Source: Collybia mongolica
Lineage: Eukaryota; Basidiomycota; Agaricomycetes; Agaricales; Clitocybaceae
Reading direction: 5' to 3'
Assembly (NCBI GenBank): GCA_013420905.1
Contig: JAAXNY010000005.1
Location: 3,100,001-3,164,000, forward strand
DNA length: 64,000 bases
Part shown: positions 48,401-59,548 of the stretch, one piece after another
Numbering within the stretch: position 1 is the first letter of the stretch
How the letters are laid out: each line of letters starts with the position of its first letter
Program-made: the position numbers and the translations under genes
The notes under the pieces: generated by a model
Told to the model about the DNA's origin: nothing
Seen by the model: the letters and a program-made list of their open reading frames with translations, nothing else
Databases searched by the model: none

Positions 48401-49058
48401 GATGGGTCCGCGTGGAGAATTGATATCAGCGGCACCTGCGAAATATCTTAGGATGAAACTGCCAAATATGTAGATTATACACGAACCAGACATAACCGGA
48501 GTGCTCAGAACACCGAGATGTGAATGTAAATCGACTGAGTGGGTGTCAAAGGGCGAAAGCCATGGGTCGAACAAACGACTGACCAAGCCCTGGAGTCACC
48601 CAAGCGCCTTTGGCATCGACGATGGTGAGCTTTGGAGTTCTTTCTAGCATCCATCGCGGAACCTTTCCTATAGATTTGATAATTCCTTTATCAAGGAGAA
48701 TATCACCGCGGAGAGTAACATTTCCGTCTTTCTCTCCGGTGAAGATGATGGCGTGTCGTATCAAGGTCGCATTTGTGCCTGGTTCATACCTGTCCGACGC
48801 CTCCCGGGAGAGAAACATTTGTGATGGCCCAGGCGAACTCCTCAAAGACATGCACTGTGCCCGTATTTCATCCGCGTTGAACGGAACGGCGTGCAAGCTG
48901 GATGTGGCCGAGAGTGAAGATAGGTTTGAAAATATTGTTGAAGATGAGATGAAAACAGCCAATATCGTGGCTATTGAGAGTAGAACCGCAAGAGCAGGCA
49001 TCCTAGTCGGCGGAAACCTCGTTTGAATAAATTCTGACGGTCGCGATTTGCTGGACAT
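45431..49058 (-). CDS. Membrane-anchored amidohydrolase (metal-dependent, CE9-like)
   Basis: The amidohydrolase superfamily uses one or two metals to cleave C-N bonds; this fungal group is often labelled carbohydrate esterase family 9 or imidazolonepropionase-like. The ATG at 49056-49058 starts MSSKSRPSEFIQTRFPP, followed by a single hydrophobic helix LAVLLSIATILAVFISSSTI, so it is a type II membrane protein. The metal motif VDLHSHLGV (HxH) comes after an intron. NAIGGQAFMVK, SNHCYEAVDLDDMV, IASFHHASDAWLVPDLLK and IMKSDHPV supply further expected ligands. A second, C-terminal half repeats composite-domain features: LGAVVVENGKITCTGVP, IIDLHGGSISPGL and AAEAHLLAEEIGKAG. It ends RQIVDFF at TGA 45431-45433. 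About 900-950 residues in roughly a dozen exons. Substrate unknown. Confidence 0.8.
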
Positions 49059-49455
49059 GGTGGTCAAGAACAAGAGTCGTTGAGCCATCGCGTATACATA
49101 GTCCATGCCTTGCGCATGCAAGTGGGTACGTACACATTGCACCTGCGTGGCTTCCTTGCGAGATGAAATCCTCATCATTTTCGACTACCCTGTTGTCTCC
49201 TTGGGCCTCGTGTGATCTTGCCGTCAAAGACCCTTCTAATACATACATAGGGGGACTGGCTAGGGCATCGTCTCCTTTGTGGAATGTTCACTCAGGCAAG
49301 TGCAATTTGGCGAACAGAGTACAAATATAAAGGACTCGGCTTTATTTGGAATTGCCTCGTGGCCAATTATTTGATCGTATCTGACTATCAGATAATTATA
49401 AGATACACAAACTGTACCTCTCTACGTGGTGACTTGATCCCTTCACATCGCAGAT
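49059..49455. other. Gap of 397 bp between amidohydrolase start and REB1-like stop
   Basis: It must hold the amidohydrolase promoter and the 3' end of the REB1-like gene. It contains a perfect palindrome, TATCTGA-CTA-TCAGATA, at 49378-49394. The amidohydrolase frame stays open to 49178 upstream of the chosen start. Confidence 0.4.
49378..49394. repeat. 17 bp perfect hairpin palindrome
   Basis: TATCTGA (49378-49384) and TCAGATA (49388-49394) with a 3 bp loop. It lies about 60 bp past the REB1-like stop and 320 bp before the amidohydrolase start. Confidence 0.6.
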
Positions 49456-51864
49456 TCATTCTGAGTCCGTAGATTCGTCCTCATCGCTATCCTCGACAGT
49501 CGCTGTTGAAACTGTCATAGTCCCAGGGCCAGTACTAGATCCTGCCTCAAGAGTCGTTCCATCGCATTCTGTGATTGCCGCTGCACTTGTAACTTTCCGT
49601 TCTTTCCGTTTCTTGGCGGAAACAATTGGGGGAGTTGGCAGCTGAGCCTTTTTCACTCTAAGGATATCCATGATCTCTGAAGTAGCGTCCAGTCAACAAC
49701 GAAGGAAATATCAATGGATGGGTATTGTACCTTGATGCGTCATGTCTTCATATCCTTTGATACCCCTCTTCATAGTTAGCCATCGTCGTTGTAGAGTGTG
49801 TGCACTCCATAAATTCCAATGAGGATCAGGTATGGTTTTCCAGTCAATTTCAGTGTCATCTCTGACGTTCAGCGAGTCCACCCTAGATTGGGACGGATTG
49901 AGAAAATATGGTGGGTGTGGGGAAGTGACACACTTATGAACCAAAATGAAGGCATCTTGTTGGCTCCACCGAGGCTTACGCCCCTCGTTTTTAATCGTTT
50001 TACTCAGAGCATCAGTCCTTTCGTACGTAGGAGAGGTTAGTCTAAGCCCCATGAAATATCACAGAACCCCTACCATTTTATCCGGCATTGTTGACGGCCA
50101 CGCTTTCCACCCATCAGTTCACTCACTCTCCCCCAAAACACGTCATTGTCAATATCTTTGCCCTGCTTGATTGTCATGTCCGTTACAATTCGAGTAAGTT
50201 CATCCTCCTCCTGCTTGGTCCATTGCCCTAAAATACAGTATGAATAATAAAAGAGTATGGTAGATGAATGAGGATACCATTAACGCGAACGTCTCTGTTG
50301 ATGATATGGTTCCGATATCTGTCCCGACAATCTGAAGACATTCGCCCCACTCTCTGACTGACCTTTTCCCATTGTTGGCCCAAGTCCGCGACAGCCCTAC
50401 CAAACGTAACATTAGTCGTCAGGTCAGATTTCTCTGGATAGCAAAAGCGTACTGTTTAAGTTGAGCATCTTCGTTTGTTGACCATTTGCCCTGTTGTTTC
50501 ATAGGGTGGTAGCTCCTTCGGACATGGTGATATACGGCGATGATGGGTCGTTGTGGAACGGCCGTGGCTGAACAAGCTAACTGATGAGAGGAAGCGAGAA
50601 GTAGATGGCATACACTTACTTATTTCAGACCAGAAAGCGTTGTCCTTTGTCCTTTCAACTTTTGGAAAAATAAGATCGGTCATTTCTTGATGAGAAAACT
50701 GCTTCATCTATACCAAACTAAGGGTCAATTACGGTGTTTTCTAAATTGGGAGAGAGAAAAAAAACTACCACACGATAATTTTCTATTGCGGCCTTCAGTT
50801 GTTGCTCCTCTATTGCAGAGAATTTTCCCTTCTTGTAAACGAGGCCTATAGCGAGATGAGGACACCAACCTCAGAAGCAAGAGGCAGAGCGCACCCTCTG
50901 TTCTAACCAATTCCGATAGTTTCCCCGCGTTAAGCCATTTGTTAGCAAGGAGATATGCATGATCGGCTCGTGTGTGGTGCTCTGTACCGGGTAATGTCAT
51001 ATCGAGAGTCCGCCTGTGTCCAGTCGAAGTATTGGGTTCTTGCGATGCAAAGCCCAATATCGCGCCGGAAGTCACTGGGACTTGTCCAAGCGGTGTCGAT
51101 TGGACTTGTTCTCCCATATATCCTTCATTACCGTCATTAGCAGTTGCAGCGGCTTCTCCAAGCGTTTTGAGGACATTAGTGATCTTAGACATATCGAGAG
51201 CTTGTAAGGCGCGTAACACATCTTCGTTGGATCCAAATGCCAATTCGGAGAATGGAAGGCCAGGTGGAGTTGGGAACATGGTCTGAGGGTGTGTTGTACT
51301 CGGTTGCAGATAGGGAGGAAGGCCATAGCCGTGCTGGAACGGATACGGCATAAACGGCTGCTGCTGAGATGGGTGAAGAAGCATTTGGGGTTGGTACTGG
51401 AGAATGTTGGGATCTTGAGGATGGGGGGAATCTGGAGTGCCTGCAGCGGCCGCGACAATTGCTGAGATTAACGCAGATGCTGAAGCATGGGAGTTGGACG
51501 TGTCGAGTTGTTGTTGATCTGGCTCTGAGGGTGGCTGGGTGGCAAGTTGCTTGTTCTTGTTCTTGTCCTTCTTTTTCGATTTTTTCTTCGCCGGGACATC
51601 ACTGGGTGGGCAAAGACCCAAAAGAGCGGGATCCACGACGATTGGGGTTTCTTCAGCGCCCTCCTCAAGGGGTCGTTTTTTCCGCTTCTTTTTCTTCTTC
51701 TCTGATAGTCCATCATCCCCTCCATCGCTCGCGACTTGCTCTTCCCGCGGTCGTTTCTTTTTTTTCTTCTTGGGAACGTCGGGATTTGAGTCTAGAGAAG
51801 GACCATTCTCGAGGTGGATATGTTGTTGTTGGATGTTGGTTAACGACGGGGCAATCGACATCAT
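49456..51864 (-). CDS. REB1/TTF1-type Myb factor (RNA polymerase I terminator family)
   Basis: Reb1 and TTF1 bind rDNA spacers to stop RNA polymerase I and block replication forks, and they also act at polymerase II promoters. The ATG at 51862-51864 (MMSIAPSLTN) leads into three lysine blocks (KKKKKKRPREE, EKKKKKRKKRP, KKKSKKKDKNKNK), likely nuclear and nucleolar signals. A Pro/Gln-rich linker follows. The C-terminal DNA-binding part holds Myb/SANT repeats: KFSAIEEQQLKAAIENY, HQEMTDLIFPKVERTKDNAF, QGKWSTNEDAQLKQAVADLG, NGQWTKQEEDELTRIVTDMT, RQQCRIKWTDALSKTIKNEG and PRWSQQDAFILVHKV. The end is acidic (VEDSDEDESTDSE), with TGA or TAA at 49456-49458. About seven exons. Family assignment is from repeat order, and orthology to REB1 itself is likely rather than proven. 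Confidence 0.83.
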
Positions 51865-52020
51865 TTAGATTTAGGGTGGGCAGGAAAGTTGACAAAAGTT
51901 AAGTGAGACCGTGAGATAGTTGTGGTAAGTAAGAGGAACGCTGTGCAGGTTCAGAGTCAATTCCACCGCAACATCTCAAGTGTAGACTCGATATATTATC
52001 CTACAAAATAATGCTTGACC

Positions 52021-52781
52021 CTAATCGTCATCGTCTTCATCGAACCACCGCTCTTCTGCCTCTCTGTCGCCGTCGATGTCCAAGGATTCGTCCCAATCAA
52101 CTTTGTCGTAATCAAATGGCTGGGATGAACGGTGAGGGGAAGTAACGGTGATACAACGTGTCTGCTCGCCTCAAGCAATCCGTATATAAAACGCTCAAGA
52201 ATCAGTCGCTCAAATGCTGCCTTGGCCTCCTCCACTGTTTCATCGGCTTCCATTGGTCCGGCAGTAACTACAACATCTTCGTCGCTACTTTCGTCCTCTT
52301 CAATGATGAAATCATCCTGAACCGCCACGGAGGCACCCCGCTCCCTTCTCAAGACACGCACACGCTCTGCTTCCCTCTCCTCCTCGTATTCTCCCAGAAG
52401 ATTCCCTAAATTTCCAACATGTTTAACTATCCCATTCAAAAAATTGCGCTCTGCCCATGCTCGTTCCTCAGCTCCCTCTTCTATTCCTCTACGTTCTCTC
52501 CCTTGCCACAGGTTGGGCCATTCGTTTCTTGCGGAGGCGAAGGAAAGCTCCGGGGGCTTGTTTCTGGACCATTTGAGACGACGGTTACGTATGGTCGGAA
52601 TGACTGTCCGTTCCTTCGATGAGGTATTGATGCTGAAGTGGGCCAGTAAATGGGGAGGGAGCTGTGTCAGGTGTTTATTCAAAAATTGAATAGGTTCAGA
52701 TTTTGGTGACGGCGCATAACTCTCTGGCAATCCTAGATATGATAATGAGAGCGACTCATCGAAGACTGGGCCCATAGACAT
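52021..52781 (-). CDS. CCDC97-like protein
   Basis: CCDC97-type proteins are poorly characterised and have been linked to the U2/SF3B spliceosome in animals. The ATG at 52779-52781 opens MSMGPVFDESLSLSYLGLPE. The conserved features are the N-terminal FLNKHLTQLPPHLLAHFSI, RNRRLKWSRNKPPELSFASA, and a C-terminal acidic block. The last exon joins ERLILERFIYGLLE to PFDYDKVDWDESLDIDGDR and EAEERWFDEDDDD at TAG 52021-52023. This join needs an intron from 52169 to 52120 that begins GC (GCGAGC) and ends CCCAG. A GT donor at 52157 would leave only 38 bp. About 235 residues. It is followed after 157 bp by the REB1-like gene on the same strand. Confidence 0.75.
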
Positions 52782-53236
52782 TGTGAAGTAAACAGTTAGC
52801 AGATGGTGGTCGTATTCGATAAGATTGAGGCTATCGTGGGAACATCTAATCTAATCAGTTTATCGAATGGCTCTTCTGCTTTTCTCCTCTCGCTGCTGAA
52901 GCAGTGAAAATGAAAGCCTGTTGAGTAGGTAATATTGCACAAAACAAATACCAGTCGATATATGGTGAGATTCTGTAGGAATGCTTGTGAATGGTGCACA
53001 TCGCGTCCGACCCGTGACCGCGACAAGGAATACAACAGAGTGTAAACAAGATTTGTCATACAATTTAAAATGACCTGTCTTATGACCCTCACTCCAGGTT
53101 TCTACCAAGTCACAGTATTCCGTATTCCAGTTGACATCGTCCTCGATCTTACAGGATCATACTGCTGCTTATCATTCTGGGGCTTCCCCTGGCATGCGAC
53201 TCGGTCTCGTTTCCTACTATCATTTACTAACTATCT
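52782..53236. promoter_or_regulatory. Divergent promoter region, 455 bp
   Basis: It lies between the starts of the CCDC97-like and the C2H2 gene. No gene is supported; the open frames here have no family resemblance. Confidence 0.35.
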
Positions 53237-54722
53237 ATGTCACAAGCAACCGCAACTCCCGTATCGTCATACCAGTCGCAAATCTATGAACAGCCTACCA
53301 TAAATGGTTGCAGATGGGCCTGGTGCCGCCTCTTTTTCCCTACACACGCGGACCTCGTACATCATGTCATCCACGAGCATGTTCGGACTGCCATCCCCAT
53401 CATGCGAAAAGAATTGCCCATGATACGAAGAGCAGAAGAAGGGTCTGGGGAAAGCTTGAGCCTGTCTATATTCGGATTGTCGTATCCTCGGCCTAACGAT
53501 GAGCCATTAACAAACAACAAAACTGAACAAGGTACGATCTATAAAATGATTGTAATCATGTTAATGTGGCCGCTGAACATCCATCTCTCTAGAAGCTCCC
53601 GCAAACCGTGACATACGTCCCGAAACTCAACCATCTTCTTCACTCCCATCTCCACCTGCCTCCAGCCCAGCATCTATTTCACCCCTTCCTCCAGTACAAG
53701 ACCCAGATCGTGTCCCGTCAGTACCTGAGTTTCCCGACCCAGACTCCGACCCAGATGCATCGGAGAGTGAGATTTCCGAAATAGACCAACCCTCCCCAAC
53801 ACCAGCTCGTCATGCTGCCGCCGCTTCGCCACGACACCCAACGCTTTTTGTCAGACGTGCTTCCCCAGTCACCCCACCCCCACGACAAGGGCACTTTGAA
53901 AAAGCCACCCCTTCCTTCGCTGCACTCTCGTCTCCAGCAGATTCTCCACTGATACCACCTGTCCCCCCTACGCCATCTTTCAATTCTCAGGTTGAAAGTG
54001 CCACCGGGAAACGTAAAAGAGACGACGACACGCCGTCGAAAACCCCTCCCCGAACAAAGCTTCCGTTTCGGCATTCGTTCGGTTCACATTCATCCTTATG
54101 TTCTCAAGACTCAGTAGAGAAGCATCTTACTCAAAGTATGGAAGTGTACGATGGCGATTATGGACCCGAACAAGCTGAATCAGACATGAGACATGCTCAG
54201 CTTCCCCCAGTTCTTGGAGGAAGCCAAGGTACACATGCAGCGGATTTACAACGGGAAGAAGGATTTGATGCAGGGGTGTTACAACGTAAACCATCACAAA
54301 CACAAATGGAGGCACTTTTGAAATCGACAATATTGCCTCGTCCCCAGCAGTTGAAACAGGCGTGGTATGGGACGCGACCCCCCACCGCGTCTGCAGTCAA
54401 ACAGAAGAAAAGTGCTTCTTCTACTGGTTCCCTCGCTCTATCAGGTACTAGTTTGTCACAGTCGTCAAACCTTCCTCGTCCAAAACCCCCCACAAGTAGT
54501 CAACTGAGACGGCCACACCCTACATCACTGAACGTGTATCGGTCAGGCATACTGGAGATTACACCGCCAGCAGCGGAGGCTGCTAACAGTGAAACACAAG
54601 AAGAGCTGCAGGATGTCTCTGACTCACAACCTCAGTCTCAAACAGAGGAGAACTCACTCGAGTATTTATCGTATCCCCTGCAGACGCAAGCTCCCTACCA
54701 AAGTCAGAGTCCCAGCCAATAA
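53237..54722 (+). CDS. C2H2 zinc-finger protein with long disordered tail
   Basis: No gene name can be given. The ATG at 53237 starts MSQATATPVSSYQSQIYEQP. Residues about 25-50 form one C2H2 finger, CRWAWCRLFFPTHADLVHHV then IHEH: C-x4-C, twelve residues, H-x4-H. After one intron (about 53531-53590) a long, Pro/Ser-rich region follows with acidic repeats (DPDSDPDASESEISEID) and a KRKRDDD basic patch, likely a nuclear signal. The C-terminus is Gln/Ser-rich and ends YQSQSPSQ at TAA 54720-54722. About 480 residues. The single finger plus disordered tail suggests a nuclear regulator, which is inference. Confidence 0.7.
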
Positions 54723-54966
54723 CGTCAATTTATTTCCATTTTGTAATATATAGTACGCCACACGTCAGGACTGCATTAAGGACTACATAATTTCTGTGGT
54801 TGTTTCTGTTCTGCGGTTGATAATGCAGGTGAGTCTCGGGCGATAACAACGGAACGTCCTTACATATTAGATAAAAAATCTAATAAAGATAATAAACAAA
54901 CACTCCATATACAGTGAGTCACAGTCCGACAAAAGTCATATATCTGCAACTGTGAAATAAACTTCT

Positions 54967-56428
54967 ATGAACCCACCTACGACATCGGATTCCTTCAATC
55001 CTGTACTAAACGATAATCTAGCACTGATCAAGCACATTTCTGATCTTCTCATTGTGGTATTCGTCCATGGTTTCAAGGGGACCGACGAAACATTCGGCGG
55101 ATTTCCAGAGAGGCTTCAGCACATTTTATCCGAAACGATTTCAGAGGTCGCTGTAGAGTGTCTCGTCTTTCCTGCTTATGAGGTGCGCCAGGCTGCATGG
55201 GAGGTCCACGACGTCCAAGTCTGATCTTGAAATGCGCTTCTCAGACAAAAGGCGACTTGGTGAGTCTTCTTGCACATCGGGAACGGTGGGCTTCTCATAT
55301 GCGAGACAGAACGAAGCAGTTGTGCGTTTTGCTGACTGGCTTACCACTCTTACAGTGGAGAGGGAAGTCGCCTCCGGAGGCGGGGCTGGGAAGGCAAAGA
55401 TCGTACTTTGTGGGCACAGGTACGTCAGTTTTACTCTCTCGCCCATATCAACTTTTTGAAGCCCATAATATAGTATGGGGGGTTTACTTATTGCTGACAC
55501 TCTTTTGGAATTCGTGAACACGCGACCGGACAAGACAGGACCCCTGTGGCCCAAGATAATCGCATGTATTGCATTCGACACTCCTGCAAGGCAATTCCTG
55601 TTCACACCAAGATTTGTACGCTAATGCCTTTGCAGTATCTTGGCCTGCACCCCCACGTATTCAAGAATACTGTCACGAAGGCAACAGAATTCGCAACAGC
55701 AGCGCAGACTGTTGGATCTGCAATGTTCGGGGCATTTGCTGGACTCGGCGCTAAGAAGGCAGCAACGCCAACGCCCCCTCCCCAACCCTCAGGAAGCAAT
55801 CAAGGTCCGGCATCCGCTTGGAAGTGGGCAGCACCTGCTGCATACGCCGTTGGTGGCGCGATTCTGGCTGGGGCCGCAGCTGGTGGTGCATACTACAAAC
55901 GAGACGACATCAACATGGGTCTTACCTGGACAACAGAACACATGAAATATGTTGGAAACCTCTGGAATGAAGACGCCTTGAAGAAACGAGTGGATGCCCT
56001 CATTGACGTTGAAGAGCAAGAAGGAGTCTTATTCCGCACGTACGTCAACACGTCAACGTCTCTTACATGAGTCATGGCCAAGCGCAGCCCATAGGTTTTA
56101 TTCTTTCATCCCTGCTATGCCACCTTTCAGTCCATCGCGAACATTTATTGTCCTTCCTAGAAGTACCTCCCGCCCTTTCTCTCGTTTTCTTCCGGCAAAA
56201 AACGGTGTTGCTCCAGACGAGCTACATGCGCATACTGGAATGTTTGGAGCAAAGACAAATGATGGATACTATGAATTAGGTCTCGCGACTTCGAAGATCA
56301 TACGGGAATCGCTCGGACGTACAAGGGGTGACGTCCAGGTTCCCGAAGACACTACCGTGTCACCAGAAGGGCCACCACCGCCCGCGACTGAGGACAAATC
56401 TGCAGACTTTGCGAATCCATGGGCATAG
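54967..56428 (+). CDS. DUF676-like alpha/beta hydrolase (putative lipase)
   Basis: The protein is an alpha/beta hydrolase of the DUF676 type. The ATG at 54967 starts MNPPTTSDSFNPVLNDNLAL. Strand beta-3 and the oxyanion loop are IVVFVHGFKGTDETFGGFP. The nucleophile elbow is CGHSMGG, made across an intron (GGGCACAG / TATGGGGGG), with LLIADTLLEFVNTRPDKTG after it. FDTPYLGLHPHVFKNTVTKA follows. A glycine/alanine segment, AYAVGGAILAGAAAGGAYY, could sit in a membrane. The end, DKSADFANPWA, stops at TAG 56426-56428. Late candidates for the catalytic His are in DELHAHTG. About 400 residues in five or six exons. Substrate unknown. It is convergent with NAA10 (68 bp between stops). Confidence 0.78.
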
Positions 56429-56496
56429 CTTAATAGGGGGCTTATACCTTATTATCCTAATATTATATGGAGTGTTATTATTGTCGAAGCACCACG

Positions 56497-57248
56497 TCAA
56501 GCCTTGGACTTCAGTAGAAGATGCATTGCGTAGGCATCCTCGCCATCCGCATCTAATGGGTGATGATTTAATGAATACCAATCTAGTAAGAGAAACGGAC
56601 TTACAATATTTCTTTTCAATGCCTTTGACTGTGAAACCCAAACTATCCCTATATAACGCCAGCGCCGCACGGTTGGATTTTCGTACATGCAACGAAATAT
56701 ACGAAGCACCATATATAGTGGCCATAGCTTGTTCTACCTCGCAAATACATAAATCACTGCAAGTGAAGTGTGGTTGTAGACGCACGGGATTGTACCATCA
56801 GCTTCTTAGCAAGGCCTAATCTTCGGTAGGACCGCAGAACAGATATTGATGTTACATGGCCGTGGGGCTCTTCTTCTTCTGCCTTTTCTTCCTCCCTAGG
56901 ATCCAGACCCGCTGTATCAAGGTCAATGGTAACCGCCAAGTAAATGTGAACTAATTACATTTTGGCCAGGATGTATCCGACAATTCTGCCCTTATTATCC
57001 TCAGCCACGAAAGAAAGAGAAGGCCAAGTCATGGCGTGATATAAATCTAGTAGAAACGCGTGAATTAACGCATGATTCAGGAGCTCAAGCAACACATGCG
57101 TACAGTATTTCATAGTGTAGTTCTCGGGCAAATTTTGTAGGTTGCATGCTTGCATACCCATAAGGTCGTCTACCTGTAGATCTTAAGTGCGTCAGGGAGT
57201 AACAAAACATAAGACCTAAGCACGTACCCTCATTGCACGCACATTCAT
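56497..57248 (-). CDS. NAA10: N-terminal acetyltransferase NatA catalytic subunit (ARD1/NAA10)
   Basis: NAA10 acetylates the N-termini of nascent proteins at the ribosome with NAA15. From ATG 57246-57248 the spliced protein reads [27 protein letters not shown], then [68 protein letters not shown] and [17 protein letters not shown]. The acetyl-CoA motif RRLGLA and the ENY..Y residues are present. The stop is TGA at 56497-56499. At least five introns, and each join keeps the frame: for example AAAAT/GGAGGAAG restores a methionine. About 155 residues, which is short because the variable acidic C-terminal tail of other NAA10 proteins is missing. It lies 137 bp after the stop of the upstream lipase gene on the same strand. 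Confidence 0.88.
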
Positions 57249-57385
57249 CTTGGGGTAAAGCAATTCGATCAAAATCCAATGCGTCTCCGTGAGAGATCCT
57301 TTTCAGTTTGTTGATCCCTATGTAATTAATATCGTATTTATAGGCCAAGCCGTTGTACAACAACGCGTTATCCGAAAGTTCTAAG

Positions 57386-59194
57386 TTATGCGACAATGAT
57401 GTCTCCAACACTCCCGACCAGTTTCCTCTTGGGACGACCATCTTTCCTTCTCCCTATAATGTCAATCTCCATTTTCCTTGTTGTAACAGATTTCAAAGTT
57501 TGCTCTAATTGGCCATCTAAAAAGCCAATAGACAACGTGCTGATGACATTCATGAGGGTTTCAGCTCCTTTCCTTCGGAACAGAGGCAACGCGAGAAAGT
57601 CTGAAAAAGATGCATGTTGGGATCCAACTGCGGTGATTAATTCATTCAGTGGAACGCCTCAGGATTCAACGAGACTGTTTCATTACCAAGTGTTACGATT
57701 CTTTGTCCTTGGGGCTCCCACGCGCTGACCACTTCTTGTAATCGTGAATAGTGGTCTTTCCAGAGCGTAAAAACCTCAGAGTTCAAGACTAAAAGGCGAG
57801 GGAGTTGACTATTGGTCGATATTTGTTTCTCGTCAGTCGTGGTCGCTCTATCAAGCGAAGATATGGAGGATTTCGTTCCGCCGTACATATGTAAAGGAGC
57901 CGGTCCTGGTGACGGAAGGGGTTCTAGCCATGGGTCCAAAATCAAGGCATTGCTGACAGGAATAGACGGATATTGAAATGGTGGTTGTGTTGATAACATA
58001 GATAACTACATCGCAGTTAATTATAAGATTTTTCATGGTGCAATTTAAACACACTTACAACTGTGCAACCCCCAAAGGAATGACCCACAAGTGTGACATT
58101 CTCAGTATGAAGTACAGTCCCTTTCCCTGAAGGGCCAGGTGTTGACCAGCTTTCCTTATCTATTTTCGAATTATCAATAGTTTCCAACTCTAGCGATAGA
58201 TCTCCGTCGATAAAGCGGGAAAATGCTTGATAAGCGATGTGTACTTCCTGATGTCGAAATTCAAGTTGCTCCGTACGAAGCGGAAAGACTGGTGAAGGTT
58301 CTGATTTAGATGTGTGATCCAACCTATAAATAGTAAGACTCGAACAAGAACATGTCAATATACACACATAACCTCAGAATCCTTGTAATATAGGATAGAC
58401 CTGGGTTTGGATTTCCCATCCGATTGCCAGGACCGTGACGTGCAAGCATGCCCGGTCCCATCACGGTGTTCCATCGCAAGAACAACCTTCCCAGAAGCGG
58501 CTAGTCGTGAACAAAACTGACTGCCAACAGATATGAGCGCTCGGATATTAGCAACTATCCGAGAGATATCACCTGTATGCGGTCCTACTTCCTCCGAGCC
58601 CATGAGAGAAGATCACGAGAGGCCATTGTTCAAGGGGGGGATGTTTTTGAGCTTTGTTGGACCCGAATTCAGCTGGTTGGAGGAGAGAAGCGTTAGGATA
58701 TACTGGTATCTTGGACAACTTTAGTAAAAATTCGAGGTACGAGGTCACCTCAAAAACTAACCTTGACAAGCCATCCAAAAAGGTACATGATAGGCCATAG
58801 AACCCAGCGTGGATATGCTAATTAAAAATGAGAATGAAAATTTGCCAACTTTAATTATCACAGCTGTACGTACTCGTGAACTTCGCAAAGCCACTTAAGG
58901 ATTCCTTCACGGGACTAGTAGAGTGCTAATGAGAGAAACGATCCAATGTGACAGAAGACGATGACTTTACCGAATAACCCAATCGAGGCCAGTCTGAATC
59001 TTGCGTGTTCCATTAATATCTGCTGGATAGTATGCTGTGAAAGCGACCTCCTCAAGGTACAACGCCGGTTCAGGAACGTTTGAAACCGAGTTCAAGATCC
59101 TTGCAGAGCCAACAGAGCGAGTGGGTCGTACAGGGGTAACGAAAGTTGTCGCGCCCACACGAAATCGCCCTGGAATTTCAGGAAGAAACAGCAT
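57386..59194 (-). CDS. Platelet-activating factor acetylhydrolase-like lipase
   Basis: This family of phospholipases (group VII-like) removes short or oxidised acyl chains from phospholipids. From ATG 59192-59194 the protein opens MLFLPEIPGRFRVGATTFVT and soon has the family segment LYLEEVAFTAYYPAD. A Trp-rich, possibly membrane-associated stretch follows (YPRWVLWPIMYLFGWLVK), then WPLVIFSHGLGGSRTAYS, SGKVVLAMEHRDGTG, the nucleophile elbow VTLVGHSFGG and the Asp region NALILDPWLEPL. The His motif is GSQHASFSDF (near 57610). The catalytic Ser, Asp and His are therefore all in place. The C-terminal helix ends GSVGDIIVA at TAA 57386-57388. About 520 residues, nine or more exons. It looks intact. 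Confidence 0.85.
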
Positions 59195-59548
59195 TATCGG
59201 CGGTTGATCGTCGCAAGCCGGAGTTTGATAAAGTCACGTGGCACTGGTATGCAACCCGAATTAAAGGTCCGCGGCTGCCGCTATCAATCATTCCAGGGCG
59301 AACAGATGAAATCCAAGCTTCCACCGTTACAGTATGATCAGGGGTTCCTCAACCTTGTGTCTTTACTTCATCTCAACGGGAAAACATTGCCGGGTTTGAG
59401 TAAAATCCGTTACATACAGGGCATCTAGACAACAACTGTCGAACCAATCATCCGGGGTTGCACAGCGGTTTGTCACACCCATGTCTACTAAATATCACCA
59501 TGGCCAGCATCGGCACCGACACAAAATTTCGATTACACCCCCTCCCAG
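59195..59548. promoter_or_regulatory. Divergent promoter between the lipase and GH79 genes
   Basis: 354 bp separate the two start codons. No gene or recognised element is seen. Confidence 0.35.

Noticed and set aside
51369..51902. Long plus-strand frames opposite the REB1-like gene, rich in Phe, Ser and Leu
   Set aside because: They are the antisense of the lysine blocks and Pro/Gln linker of the minus-strand gene; no family motif.
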